A stretch of DNA of 64,000 nucleotides from Rhopalosiphum padi (Eukaryota; Arthropoda; Insecta; Hemiptera; Aphididae), in the NCBI RefSeq assembly GCF_020882245.1, contig NC_083598.1, positions 57,573,858 to 57,637,857 of the forward strand, written 5' to 3'. The translations under genes and the position numbers were made by a program. This document shows positions 13,601 to 29,100 of this stretch, in pieces (within the stretch, counting starts at the first letter, position 1; each line of letters begins with the position of its first letter). The notes beneath the pieces were generated by a model. That model saw only the letters and a list, made by a program, of their open reading frames with translations, was not told the origin of the DNA and did no database searches.

Positions 13601-15757
13601 ACTGAAGATATTACTATCATTATTAATAATTTTATTCAATATATTTAGTAATAAGGAATAAAAATTATTTCATTTTGGAAGTCACATTTTTCAGTATAAT
13701 AATAATATTGATAGTTATTTATAAACGTTTGTATTAGTTGTTATTTTTTATAAAATTATATTATTATTTAAATGTTTAATTGTCGTATATTGTTTTTTTT
13801 TCCAATTTACGAACAACTTTGTTAAATTAATTAATTTGGAAAATATCTTTAGATTAAAAAAAAAACATGTTATTTATATTATTTTCAATAAATAATATGA
13901 GATGACTTTGATAATTATTGTATTTGTATTAGTTCAGTACATGCTACAGCCATATCAAATGGAAGAATAATATATTTTTTCAACTCAAGTTGCCATAATT
14001 CAAATAGTGACGATAAAAAAGAGTTTTTAAGAACAATGATCTTGAAGAGACGTTTTTGAACTCGCAACTTTATAATTTGAAATTTAAACAAATTTAACGA
14101 TTGTATACATATTATAATATTATATTATACGTATATGTATACATTACATGTATAATATACATTTAAATGCTAAACGTGTATAGTACAGTTTTCATTGCAG
14201 CATATGGCTTTTACACCAGATGTTAAGTACATATACATTATATATAAGTTATGAAGCCTGCAGCGATTTTTTTTTCTTTAAATTACAAAATAAGATATGA
14301 AACGTGTTATTTACAATTTCTAAAAAATAACACCCGGAAGTATTTCTTACTCAACACATTCCTTAGAAGTAGAACAAGGCGTGGATTTGATTCATAATTT
14401 GATACACTATTATTAGACCATTTGTTTATTTCTCAATGGAAATGGAATTTAATTTCGCAGGATGATATAAGAATGAAACTCGATATCAAATTTGTAGTTT
14501 CTACTTGTTTAATGAATATAATTCTGTTTCTAACACAGCATGAGCTTTTATATTTTAGTTTTATTTATGTTTTGTAATACCCCTCATAGTGTTTAAAATA
14601 TCTGTACTTCATCGTGAAATTCATTGCAAACAAACTATTATAAGCCATACATTATTGCTTATATATTTTTCTCTTGTAAAATTTATATTATTTTACGACA
14701 TATTTTATTGTTGAATTCTATTCATATTAATTATTATTATATTTACATTTATTATTAACTAAATCTTCTAACTATACTGTATTTTATATTGTGCTTTGTC
14801 ATTTATTGATTTTGTTAAGCTATTACAACCTAATTTTAAATTGTAATATTGACAATTAAAGATTTAATAACTATCGCAGAATTTGTTTTGTATTATTTGT
14901 TTATAATTGTTATTATGTATTTGATGAAGAACTAAGTTTATTGTAGGTCACAAAGTTGTACTTAATATATATATTTTATATGAATCATGTTAAACTTTTA
15001 ATATTATACATTTTCAAAAATTGTTATCAGGCAAGTTGCAAAGAATACAGAAAAAGTAGAATGTGTTTTAAAGTTTCGAAATATTTTTAAAGTTAAAAAT
15101 AACGTAAATATTATGTGAAGTTCCAAAACGTAAAAGTACTCAACTTTCACTTATATTTGGGTTTTTTTTAAGATAAAATTGTCTGCATTAATCTAATATA
15201 TTATTTAGTCATCATAAGGAATCAGTGACGTATTAGTATGTATTCAAATATACGCGTTATCGATCAAAAACTCATGTTATATTTCATATCTGAGAGTAGA
15301 TGAATATAATTTTTATTTTTAAAAGATAATTATATCATAAGCATTGTGATTAAGACTTATTTAATAAGTCTAATATAGTATGTTTCGTATATAACAAATT
15401 GTCCATACAATTTGTCTTGAGTTCTAGCAAAAAGTGCGTTTACTTTAAACTCTATAGTCTATATAGTTCAATTATATACAGTTTATAAAGTTAACTATAA
15501 ACACTGTATTCGAGTACAATTCTAATCCATTAAAGTATTCGATGGTTTCGTTCGAAAAAAAATCACACATTAATAGTCTTTAGAAAAATAAAAAAAAACA
15601 ACTTGGATGACCGAAAACTTGAACGGTCGACACCGTAACGGCTTGTCGATAAACGCCGTAGCGTAACAATACATTTTTGGTTGATAATTCGTATGACGAT
15701 AATACCGGACTTATTATTTATTAACTTGAATTAATATTCCTTTGCGTTGTGTTTCAG
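10600..15757. other. A+T-rich non-coding DNA before the first recognised beat exon
   Basis: Probably intron of beat if transcription starts upstream. Only A+T-rich simple sequence was seen, with short (TA)n near 11310-11325 and 12355-12365. No exon with a signal peptide and a phase-1 donor was found here. Confidence 0.5.
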
Positions 15758-15963
15758 GATGCGACAGTCTATCCAATATGAGCATAACGGTTCCCGTGGC
15801 CGTGGCTTCCGGCGAGTCAGCAAAGATGACGTGCACATACGATCTAGAATCCGATCCACTGTACACGGTCAAGTGGTACAAAGGTCGACAAGAGTTCTTC
15901 AGGTACGTGCCAAAAGAACTGCCACACACCAGAGTGTTCCCGTGGCCCGGCATAAACGTAGAC
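15758..15963 (+). CDS. beat: beat exon (first one recognised): N-terminal half of Ig domain 1
   Basis: The acceptor is a pyrimidine-rich stretch ending TTTCAG at 15757. The donor GTAAGT starts at 15964. The exon opens with the last two bases of a split codon (x+GA, then TGC for Cys), so the previous exon must end with one extra base. It encodes CDSLSNMSITVPVAVASGES, then the B-strand Cys, the core KWYKG motif and FRYVPKE, ending GINVD in phase 0. Nothing at its start looks like an initiator plus signal peptide, so this is an internal exon. Overlapping open frames on both strands here are shadows. Confidence 0.93.
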
Positions 15964-18566
15964 GTAAGTGTACAACACGAAAATACAATTTTAATAATAA
16001 TGATAATATTATACCAATGTACAAAATAATATACTATTCACGTCACCGCCGTGTACACGCGTTTTTGATTAAACTTATTATAATACGCACGAGTTGAACG
16101 GTACCCCGCAATGTTGTGCACTACCACGTTTTTACATCAAAGATCAAACCCCTAATGGAAATTTATCATTTACCATTCGGAAACACTCCGGAGAATACCA
16201 TTAAATTATTGTATTTATACGAAAACGTTAATGAATGATCAGACATTATAATGTTAATACAGTATATTATAGAGTGCGCACTAGCACGGGAAACAACTCG
16301 GTCAAGTACATTTATTATTTTTTATGGTGCATTTAATGATAAAAATGATTTTACAAAAAACAATAATTACGTATATTTCTATCAGGAAGAAATCGTCGTA
16401 TACAGTTTCTAGTCACAAAATATAATAATTTTCGTTTTATAAACGTTTAAAATGTAATCTATAGTAATTAAATTAAAACACAGTTATATATTTTCCAGTT
16501 ACAACTAATATTTAAAATGAACCACTTAGTAGTTTTTTTTTATGTAGTATATTATTGTATTTGCAATGTATTATACTATTTAAACTAGCATTATGGAAAA
16601 ATTAAAATATTAATTATAAATTATAAGGTTCTAGGTAAATACTTTTATCAGTTCATAATGAAAAATTATTGTAATTTTACTCTTTTACTGGAAGCATTTA
16701 ATGAATGTAAAACAATCATGATCTTGTATTTGCATAATATGTAACCTTATACTTTTATAATTTAAATTTAATTCATATACCTAGTTAATTATTTAGTTTA
16801 AGTATACTTTTTTTTGTCTTTTTATTAAACGGTCTTCTTGGAACAAAAATGGTACTTTTTACGGAGCTTTTGAATTCTTCATGGGTATTTATATTTTTTC
16901 TTACATAATCTCATTAAAGTTTTTTTTCCTGTCAACGGCGTATTGTCTTCATTTTATACATGACAATTCAACCTAAAAGTTTATATTCAATTAGCGTACT
17001 TCCATTTTATTTTAAATATTGTGTAATACTATTACATTAAATACATTTTTCATTAACACTTTATATTCTTGACAATTGTTTTTAGCATTTAAAATATTGG
17101 AAAAATTGCTGATGGTTTGTAAAAAAAATTGCAATTTAAAAATGTTTGGTATAATATTTTTATCTAGAGAATACAATTAGATAATGGATTTTAAGTTGGT
17201 TGATATATTATATAGTATTATAAGTGTATTTATAAAAGTGTGTAACAATAATTATATTTTATATTTGTCATATAATTAATTAGGTACATCGATTTTGTGT
17301 TTGTATGTTTAATTAGGTTAGCCAATCAGGACCTAATCAAGTGGTATTACGAGATGTCAGAAAACACTTGTCAGGAAAGTACCGATGTGAGGTATCAGCA
17401 GATGCACCATCATTTCACACGAAAATCGTATCCTCTTGGATGCACGTCGTCTGTAAGTATTAAAACGATTTAAATCATACCATTTCATACAAATATGGAT
17501 TACGCCAAAACGTCACAAACGATTTAATATATCGCGTAAAAATATATTATTTTTCATGACTATGTTATATTTTGAAATATATATTTATTGATTTAAATTA
17601 TGATTTATAATACAATTCATTGTTTTAAAATCTGCCAATATTTTACTCACTTTAATCAAATTAAACTTGACGTAGAATATGATTTAATTTAGATATAACT
17701 ATATTCATGTTTTTGATGTATAATGATTGACAACTTAAAATTTTAATAGAAAATTTTTTTATACTGTTTTATCTATAAAAGTATTATATACCTATCAGAC
17801 GACAATATATGTTTAATAATAATAAAGTATCCGTTCGTTATATAAAAAATAAATATCTAACGTACACCTAATGTTCTGTTTTGGAACAATTATTATTAGC
17901 CTTATAATGATATGTCATACACGTCAACCGCACGTTACATAAATGCTATTTTTTATTCATAAACTCAGGCATAAATAATAACGAGGGGCTTAAAAGTAAC
18001 ATTTGTCTATTTATAATATTTTCTTGCGGATAAGCTGGCTTTTTTTTAAATTTAAACCCAAATGCAAAGCTTCTCTACCTTAATTTCGAGGGTATAATTA
18101 AATCCAATTTAAATGCATTATTTGACTATTAAATCTGATTTTGTTTTACGCACTTGATAAGCATTTGAAATTAATATAATGAGTATAATTCAAAATAACT
18201 ATGAATTTCGTGCATTTAGATTGTTAAGATTCTTTCAGTTAGTTTAAATTTTATTTTATTTCATCAATAACACAACAAATAATATTATAATCCTACAGCA
18301 ATAAATGTATTTATTTTGTATTTGATAAAATTATATTATTATATCGTGGAATAGTATGATTAAAATCGTGTAGAATTAAAATTACTACATTTTATAGAAA
18401 TCTAGGAAAATCAATTGATTAGAAAGGTATATATTTGTGTTCATGGTAATCACGTAATCGTCGTTAGTAGCAGTGGCTTTACTAAACACATTTTAATAAA
18501 ATTGTTGTGTATACAATAATTATTTAACTGTACAGTTAATGTTAAAATGTATAATTATTATGTAGT

Positions 18567-18603
<37 letters not shown>

Positions 18604-20145
18604 GTACTAATTATTACGTTTCTTATATTGCATTAATTCGTTATAAATATTTGTGAAATAAACCAATGAAATACATCAGCTATAATATTGATTGTAAACT
18701 AACTCACATATTTCGTATTTCAATGTATTTTAAGTGTTGATAAAATATGGTTTTTTTGAGATTACAATAAAATTAAAATAAAAAGTGGTGTAGCTAAATT
18801 GCCTATCTAAATCGCCGGGTTACCATAATAATTTACAAACAAATAGAATATAATATGTCTTAAAAGATAACTAAAAATATGCAAAAAAAAAAAACGTTTC
18901 GTCAAAGGAGTTGTCTGATAATAAATATTTAAATTACCATGAATTAACTTTGTTTTTTTTATATAATTTAATGATATACTATTGTGGTATCTATTATATT
19001 AATTTATAAACAAAGATACTGTATTAAAATATCCAAATAGATAATATCCTATCTACAGTTAAAATAACTAATAGAAAGGCAAAATATCTAAATTAAATGA
19101 ACTAATAATTTTTACTTTCTTGAATTTTAATCAAAACACACACACACATCATTATGAAATGAATACATTCATCTCTCCGCTCATAATCTAAAAATATACA
19201 AAAGTTAAATATCCAGTTTGATTTAATTATGTTGAAATTGTTAAGCATTCCAGTAGTATAGTTTATTGCAAATTATGTCTTCAAAATTGTGAAATATACA
19301 ACGTCACTTTTTACAACAATTCGTTACATCCTTGGCGTATTTTCATTTATCATACTATCCACAACGCACTGATAACTTTAAATATTCGAATAATGATGTA
19401 TAAAATTAACTGAATCTTGTTCATGTCAGTCGTTTACACTTTTGAAGGCATAAAATACCATTTAATTTAGTTTATATTGTACACGTCCGCGGAGTCTCAG
19501 CGTCCTCTTCAGCCGCCACCAGGTGCTGCAGCTAGTTCAAACGAATTGTGTCCATAGAAGTGCAATAGCAATACAATAATAAAATTACACTTGTACAGAT
19601 TAGTACGAATGAAGGCCGTAGACATTATGTTATAATGTCGTAATGTATTTAATTACGGACTGGCGACGAAAACGACTACGATGAGGCGTTCTATGTAATA
19701 ACAACTGGCGTGGCGGCAATGGCAGTGGCTTGACGATTTTTACGAAAGCGGTCGGTTTTTTTCAACGTTTTTTTATTCCTCGAACCCCTCGCTACCACTA
19801 TTATTGCGCTCTATCGTGGGCAGCTAGCGGCCTTCGTGACGTCTATTAATAACGTGGAATTTATCGAGTTTTTCCGCGTGTTTTGTCGGGTCGTGGACCA
19901 CCCGCACAAATCCGACCATTAAGACTATAAAAGTAATTAAGCCGGACGACCGCGTAAGGGATGTGCGTTGTTGTATGAGTGGGTGTGCGTATAGGAAAGG
20001 AAGAGTCGGGGTGTGAATAATATTGTTTGCCCCAAAAGAAAGCCGTTAGTGACAGCTGTGTTTTTTTTCGCGAGTCGCGTCGTCGTGGTGTAAATTTTAA
20101 TCCCGGGTCGCCGTGGCACGCAAAAATACTATCGTGTCGTTGTGA

Positions 20146-20178
<33 letters not shown>

Positions 20179-23100
20179 CAATCTCGTACCCGGCAAAGAT
20201 CCAAAACAAATAAACTGAAACGACGGGAGACGTTGAACGAACAAGACCAGAAAAAATAAAAAGAAGAATACCGAGGAAAAGTTATACTTGGTTTTGTAGT
20301 TTACCCGCACGGCAACACCCGACAACTTTGACGGGTTTCCGGCCGATAGAAAATGAAACGCTGCTTCCAGTGCGAAATATAATAATATATTAAGAATAAC
20401 TGAATAATATAATAATCGGTTTTAGATATCGTTATTAACGAAATAACGTTTCCCTATGCGCAATACGTATGTACGTTCAAATCGACATCTTCGTGTCGCC
20501 ATATTATTATGTATAATATTATATTATTGCATTTTACTTAATGTTTTTATTCCTAAAAAAGGCGTAGTGATTTGATTAGTATTTTAATACGAAGAAATAT
20601 AATATAAATTTAAATTTACCATCCGCAAATATTCGGTAAAATTGTACTGTCAACGTTTGCATTGTACTAGTAATATAAGTAGACGCTTTAAAATCTATCG
20701 TATAAATATGATTACTTTGTATAATATATCGCTCAGGGGCATTTGGAAAACATATACTATTATATAATTATATTTATATATGTATGTATATATTTTTTGT
20801 TCTGTGTTCTTATAAGCGTGCAGTTTAATTCTTAAAATCCAATACGTTATGTTTGTTCAGTATAATTAGATTTTGTTTATATTTGTGTTATTTTCAATCA
20901 AAGTTTTTCATTGTTTTTGTATCAAAGCGGAGTTATGAATGTATTGATTTTACAATGATTTTTTTTTTTAATTTAATAGTATTACTTATTATTATTTTAT
21001 GTTACACCGGAAAGCATTAAAAATACTTCAATCTTCAATTTTGTGATCAAATAAAATATAAACCATACCTAGAAGGAATGTTGGGAAGTCAAAAATAAAC
21101 ACTATCAGTATTATAGGAACGCAAAAAAACCTAATAAAAGAGGTTAACTTTTCAATAAAATCTAATTCTACTGTTCAGTAGGTGTTGAGTAAACATTATT
21201 ATTGCGAAGTAAACCACTATAATATATGTGTTACATTATTTCAATTCAAAGATAAATCATTGACTATATAATATATCTAAAATATATAAAATCTGAGCGA
21301 AGATGACCAGCATCGAATTTTATTAAATATTTATATTATTATTATGGTATTTATGTTACTATTAGTACAATAGTAGAATGAATAATTCTTTGCTAAAGAT
21401 TATGCATTTGAAAATATTTTATATATAAAATATATTAATAACATCATATGTTAATAGTTTCAAGTATCTATTATATCTTATATTTTTAAACTACAACAAA
21501 ATAACTATAATCATTATTCTTCGTTTAAATATCTAATTTCGTCCAAATTTGAGCTTAAAATATCTATAAAAAATGGTGGCTTTATTTATCTAAATTTTTT
21601 TGGTTACAGTACGAACTACGAGAACTTATGAGAAACCTTGTATTACATTTTCAATGTTTTCTTCTATAATGTATTAATAGATGTATTCATTCACTACTCT
21701 TCTGATGTCTAGTACCAGTATAATATAATACCAACCCCAATAACACAGTTCTTTATGCGATAGTGTACTGTATACTGTATTGTATTATTTTATTACAATT
21801 TCAGACATTGAATAAATCTATATAATATATATACTACATTGCGATACCGTGTTCATTTGAACAAGATTATAAGTTTCTAGGAACTGTAAAATAAAACTAG
21901 AAAAAAAAAACATTATTTATATTACACTAACATCCGGTTTACGAGAAAGATTCATTTCATGAAGTTGTATTAGCCAAACAACTACTGATCATTAACTTAA
22001 TAAGATTAGGTATACACATCGAAATCCACTTGGCATAAAAGAATGAAGGGTGTTTCAAATATATATATTATATTATAATAGTGATCTGTTTAATCAAAAC
22101 GAGATACATTCAACACCTATATAGCAGAGCGACTTTTTTGGTTTTTTTATTATGCGTTGACATTATATTATCGTGGTTGTCTGTTGGGATTTCATAGATA
22201 ATTTGAATAACGTAATTCTCTTTCACAGTTAGATATGATGAGATTATATTTTCTAAATACAATAATACTATATATGAATAAAAACACAACAATTCTTAAA
22301 CCTAACTAAATTATTTGATTTTCAGTTTACATTTTCTCAGTTCTTTGAAATAAACACGTCGAGATGTCACACTTCTAAATAATGAATCATTTCGACGTAA
22401 AATACTATTGATGAATTTATTTATTTTGAGCAATGAAGAAATATAATGAAATAAGTATTATTTAAAACACAAAATTATTTTTATTTATATAACCGTTGCG
22501 CATGTCTATACTGGTAAATTTAATAATATTTTGTACATATTATTTATCATTTTTACCAATCATTAGGAATTTTTCATATTACTTTTTCAAACATAAAATA
22601 TTATACTATGCATTTATGTTTACCTTCTCTAGTTTAAATAATAAATTACAAATACTTTTGACTTCACAGTTCTAGAGTTCACGAAAAAAAAATCTCAACA
22701 ATAAAAAATTAATTTGTTAAAAGAGAATTTTACGTGGAATGGTTTTAACAATTGAATAAAGTTATAAAATAGGTTATTTTTAAACAAAAGTATATTTAAT
22801 TAAAATCAAGTTACAGTATAGGTATATATTTCTTTAATGCAATTTTTATATTTTACATTCAATACTAGCTACTTCTTCAAGACAAAAAACTGTATTAACT
22901 GTCTTGTACAATTATAGTGCATACTATAATGTATGAGTTGTTATTTAATTTACGTTTTTTAATTAAATTTTCAAATGGTTTGGTGTTATTTTTTAGCTAG
23001 AAACATACAGTGGTTACATAATAAATAATATTTACTTACCCACTATTTAACTGTTTAAACTTAAATGGCTAGCTTCAAAGTATACCATTAATTACAAAAT

Positions 23101-26100
23101 AATTTTCTTTCAAATAATAAATGCAAACAAATTCAAAAATTGTAATGATACGTATACATACTCGATGCGTACAATTTGAATCTCGTTCACAAAAATATGT
23201 AAAAAAATAGATTTAATTTCTATTGCACGTATTATTCACGACGGTTTTCATATTATACTATAGGTTTTATTGTTTTATTTACATTGTTAACACTATCAGC
23301 GAAAAAAAAAATTATCTGTTATTTTTAGAACGTTTATGTATAAAGGCACTGTTATGCTTTCGAATAACCAACGTAGTCATAATAACATTTTAAAACAACA
23401 TTCAAATTAATCAAATATTATTACATCACATTTATATATTATATTTTACCTTAATAAAATAGGTTTTGTTACTGGTTGTATACATACAACACAATATTTG
23501 CCCATATAATAGAAAATATATACTATACAGTAGTACATCGATAAAATGAAAAATTGTTATATATTTATGCAAACAAAGCAAGTTGAAACACGTATAGATA
23601 TCGAAAAACTGATTTTTAACCTGTCACCCATGAGATGTATTAAAATATGTATGATTGGACCGCGTCACGGTCCACTAATGTAAATCTCTTGCTCTGGGGT
23701 CGACCAAATGACACAATGATGACAACGACAACACAACAATAATGCGCCCTACATAATATTATATATAGTTGCGTAGGTGTTTACAAGCCCTCAATTGATT
23801 CAGATACGTAGTAGTGAGCACGGTATGGGGTGAACTCACCGAACAATAATTACAATGACTACGGTGCACTATGCTGGAATTATGACGTATACACATTGTA
23901 CAGCTGTGTAATGTAAAATATATTACAGGATAATATTGTATTTAATAATAAATAAAATACAATGTACAATAAACTTTGTTCATTTGTACTTTACTATACA
24001 GAGTGATTCAAACATGCAAATTTCTATTTCTTCCTTTGTCGGAAAATCCATTAGAATTTAATTTTTTGGAAAAATAAGTAAGTCTGCTTAAAGACCATGT
24101 TTTAAAATACTTAGATTTGTTTTACCACAAAAAGTATTTTGAGGCGATATCAAATTCTTTTTTTCAAGCGAGAATCACCTTTTATTTCCAGTAAATAGTT
24201 AATTTAATAAATGTTTTATAAATTTTAAAATACAGCTATTACAAATATTGAAATCAAATTACAGAGAAAAACACTCTTTAATTGTATTCAAAATCTAAAT
24301 CATTGAAAATATGATCCTTGAATATTTTTATATGTATTTCAAACGGGTAATTAAATACTTTGATACTATTTTATAATTATTTATTGATTTATGTAATTAT
24401 TTAACTTATCTAATAAATATTTAGGTATAAGTAAATTTAAAGAGTTTTTATAATATTTTCAAATACTTAAACTTTTATATAATATTATATTTTTCTATAC
24501 ATCATATAATTTTTTAAAAAGAGTTTTCAACCTAAATTAAAAAATAAAATTCTACTGAAAAGTCAAATAAATTTTTTATGACTGAAGTTCAAATTTTAAC
24601 AACATTGGGTTTTCATGTGTGTAATAACAGCATTTCGCCTTAAAAGATTTTTGTTTTTATTGGTAATTATTCGAAATCGAATAATTGTAGAAACTTGAAA
24701 TTTTCTATAGTATACTATTTTAATAAATACTATAGTTTTAGTAAAAAATATCATGGACCAAAAATACTGTTTAAAAGATTTTTGTATTCATTATTTTTAA
24801 TTAAAAACTTAACAAGACGTATTTTAATCACACCGGCATATGTAGGTCGATATTATATTCGGTTGATAATAAATTATGAAAAAAAAATACTATGGCCACT
24901 TCCATTATAATATAAATCTTCTTTGTGTAAGCACGTTATAATCTGTAATGGGCTTTAATGGTCGTTTTGAGATATGATCCGATACTTGGCATATCAATTA
25001 TATCATAATTAATACGTTACGTTCCCCAGTGTGCCAACACAGATAAATAATTATTATTCTATTCTATTCTATTATTATACGTTTGTAACGTGGTTTTACA
25101 AAGACGCCGTTAATGTGTGCGACGTGCGTTATTACGTTTCAGACCCACCTATCGGACAACCCGTGCTGTCGCTGGAGAAACGACACTACACCATCGGAGA
25201 CACGTTGAAAGGCAACTGCACGTCACCGCCGTCCAGTCCACCGTCCAACGTTACTTGGTACTTAAACGATAAATGGGTAAGTAAACCAAACTCGATCTAA
25301 CCCTGTGCCGCGAAAAACAACCATTACCTAACCGATGGTTTAAGTCTATAAAATAATTTATTACATCGGTTGTATTAAATTGATACACGTATGATTTATA
25401 TGTAGTTACCTACTAAAGGATTATTATGATATTAAATAAATAATGTTTTCCAATAAAAAACAAATTAGGTAAATTATTAACCATAATATTATGATATAAT
25501 TAAAAACATAATTATCAGGATTCGTAAGTTCGTGTACTAAAACCCGATTGAGTAAGTGATCAACTATACTCCTAAGAATGTTCAAGTAAACATTTAAATT
25601 TGTAGTATAAGAATTATTGAACAATTTTAAATTATTTTGTAGTTTGAAATTCATGAAAATGTTTCTTTTTATTTGAGAATTGAAAATCTATAACAAGATC
25701 CCCCATAATTATTTTTACTTATAATAAAAAAAAATGTTTAACACAATGTCACATTAATTTTTTAGAAGTAATTGAATTTTAAAATGTAAGTTTGATACTC
25801 ATCGGTAATATATTTATTTATCTCTTCAAAGGACTTTTGATATTTTTTTTGTAATTCAAAAGCAAATAACTGTTCACTTGAAATTTTCACCAAATGTTTG
25901 AATGGCACTTTTAAATGTTATATAAAATTCCTTATATTCATATAAGTATTTCATACTGAAACCGAAGAATCTTAAAAATTATAAGTACAATTTATTTTTA
26001 TAGAAACCAAATTTAAATAAAATTATTTATAACTTTATTAGAGTTAAAAAAAAATATTCACTTTACATACGAAGAACTTTACATACATTATTATATTTTA

Positions 26101-29100
26101 TACACACAATAATATTTCCAAATGCAATTTTTTTGACAAAAACTATATCAATCTACCATACTAATAGAAAAATAAATTATTTTTATAGAAATATCAAAAA
26201 CTTACTATGAAATGTATTTCGTAATATAGGCTGACAGACAAAATAGTATTTTGTATACAATGATATATAATTGAATTTAAATTCAACACAATAATTAAAG
26301 TGACACATTTAACACTTACAGTATATTAGAGAAGTACACACTTGTCACCTAGTTATTCGTGTATTCCTCTATAATCTTATATTATTAAACTTAACGGATC
26401 AAATTAAACTTAAAATTATTTTAAATAATTCAATTTCCAACGTTGGTAATAATTATAATTCTTAAAATACAACTATTATTTAAATAGTATTTTTTTTAAT
26501 TATTTTCAAATAGATTTTGTTTTTGCATCCACAAAACTATCAACTATTTACAAAAAACATTAACAGTAACTTTATTAACTTTATCAATTTGAGATGCTCT
26601 TTAAATGTGGACAATTAAATTAATAATATTCATTATTATATAAAAATAGGCAATATAAACCAAACACCTATACATTTTTTATTTTATCATGTAAAAATAA
26701 CATTTATGTATACAAGTTATTATTTTAATCATATACAATTTCATACATTGAATCCTGTTACCGCTTAAAGTGAAATTCCATGTTATTCATTATTAAACAT
26801 AACTTGGCAAGATTGATATGAAAAAGCTTTATTTTTATTTTTTATAAATATTCGTCAATTATATACATGTTTTTTTTTATCAAATTTTGATTAAATTATC
26901 TATCAGATCAACTAGATTAAGCTTCAAAATTATTATTAAATTATGTTTACCGGTATACTAATAATAGGTATTGACAAATTCAGTAAAAATTATATTTATT
27001 GAAATTTATAAATGTTAAATTATATGGATATTATCAATATAAATGTAAATTATCAGTAATCATATTGTTTTTTCCTAACACAGACCTTAACCTACATAAT
27101 ACGCTGTAGTATAGTATATCCGATATAACTGTATTGATGATTGCTGTATACGGTGATATGAAAACGTTGCAAATGACGACATTTTAACGTATTATAATAT
27201 GTTAATGAAAAATATAAGAAACTCAATATTCTTAAAACGAATTTTTAAATTGATTTCATCAGTGTAAATATATATAGTATTATTGTAAATTAAGTGATTT
27301 GACACGTGTAAATTATATATTTCATAAGATTTCTGAATCCATATATTTTCAATATTGTAATTTTTTTTTTCCAATCAGCTTTATAACCATACTATATATA
27401 CATACAGTGATGCAAATTTACTGAGTGCTTATAAATAAAATATATTATACAATATAAATAGGTAAATAAAATATATTTAAATACCAAAAATATTAATAAC
27501 CAATTAAGTAAATTTAAAACAATACATTGGTGTAGCTCACATACGATATATTCATTCATGGAGTGCACCAATACAACCTTGTAATAACTATTCAAAATTT
27601 AAAACGTTATTTAAATATTTTGGCATCAATATATTATAGCTATAACTAATACATTTTGGTGTTATAAAAATATTATAGAAATATATTATAAACTATGAAA
27701 AGAACGCATATATAATTATATATAATTATAACTATAAACTAATAACTATAACTATAATCATATATAATTTTATAGTTTTTTAGGTTATAAAATATTTAAT
27801 AATACAAATAAATTATTAAAATTTACTTAATTCATGGCCGATTGGTTATTCTAAGTATGTAGGATATAGGTTAAATTAAGTAAATTAGTTAATAGTTCTT
27901 AAAAATAACTTGAAAATAAATTTGTTTTTTACTAAAAAAATTATGCTACTTAAGAACTAATTAGTATTTTTTTGGACGAAAAATATACATAAAAAATTGT
28001 AATTTTTCAAATCTATCTTTACCATTGTTTTATTTTGGAGTAGTACACTATTTTTTTTTTATTAATCAATGCAATTTATTATTATTGACCTCGTGTTATT
28101 AGTAAACACTAATATATTATAATAGTTTTTCGAAAATAATACTTTACACTTTAAAATTTAAAGACATACATAAGTTAACACTCACAAAAGTTATACGAGT
28201 AGAACATAGAACAAAATTTATTCAACTATAATAGAATTTTGTTTCAGTAGTACAGTTTAATAACCATGATCTTACTTTTAATTTACTTAAAAGTTCAAAG
28301 AAAACTTTGTACTTGTTATATTATACAATATAATATACTTGTTGTGTCATAATATTCACAGATAATATTATTATTTATCTTTAATTATTTTTTTATATTT
28401 TTATAATTTGATACTTTGATACGACTATTTTTTTGAGTATCCATGAACTAATATTAATACTATAATAATTATTCAATTATAATTGATATATTTGACATTT
28501 TATGTGATTCCAACACAATTTTCGTAACTTGATTGTTGATGTATATATTTTATATTAAGGTAAACAATTCAAATATTGTATATAATCTTAATATTTTTCT
28601 CTACGGTTAATGTGTGATAACATTTTTGTAAGATTAAAATATCTAAAAAATTTCATTGGGATATAATATTTTATTATAGTGATGTTACATTATGTAATAT
28701 TATATAATACATTTAATAGTTCTTCTTAGTTATTTATTCAAATATAAGGGACAAATAATATTTTGTCAACTAAACTTTTACAATCATATTACCGTTGTGG
28801 TTAATTATTATGGCAGGCAATGTAGAGGAATTAAATTTGACTACGTTTAAACTTTCGTAAAGTGGGATAATGAATATGTCATAATGAATTAAATATCCTC
28901 TAGGAATTAAGAGATACCGAATTTGAGTTAGCGAACGAGAGCAATGCGCTATAATATAAAGACCAGCGGAATTGCGATTAATAATAACAATAATAATAAA
29001 CAAAAAAATGGCAGTGACGGTTGATATGAATTTTATCAGTTGTGATATTATATGTCTAATATACAGTTTTGATTGATTGGAAAAACTTGCCATTCTTGTA

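Larger units (their letters stand above)
17453..25142 (+). other. beat intron
   Basis: GTAAGT...TTTCAG, about 7.7 kb. It holds an (AT)n tract at 18570-18600, a CpG-rich island at 19480-20350, and otherwise A+T-rich sequence. No further exon was recognised. Confidence 0.85.

Noticed and set aside
15714..16097. ORFs in other frames and on the - strand over the first recognised beat exon
   Set aside because: Shadows of the Ig-encoding frame.
19861..20325. - strand ORF of 154 codons in the CpG-rich island
   Set aside because: Contains a Thr/His run from the (TG)n repeat and no recognisable domain.
28770..29093. - strand ORF of 107 codons with a hydrophobic segment
   Set aside because: Low-complexity Ile-rich translation of A+T DNA, no splice or domain support.
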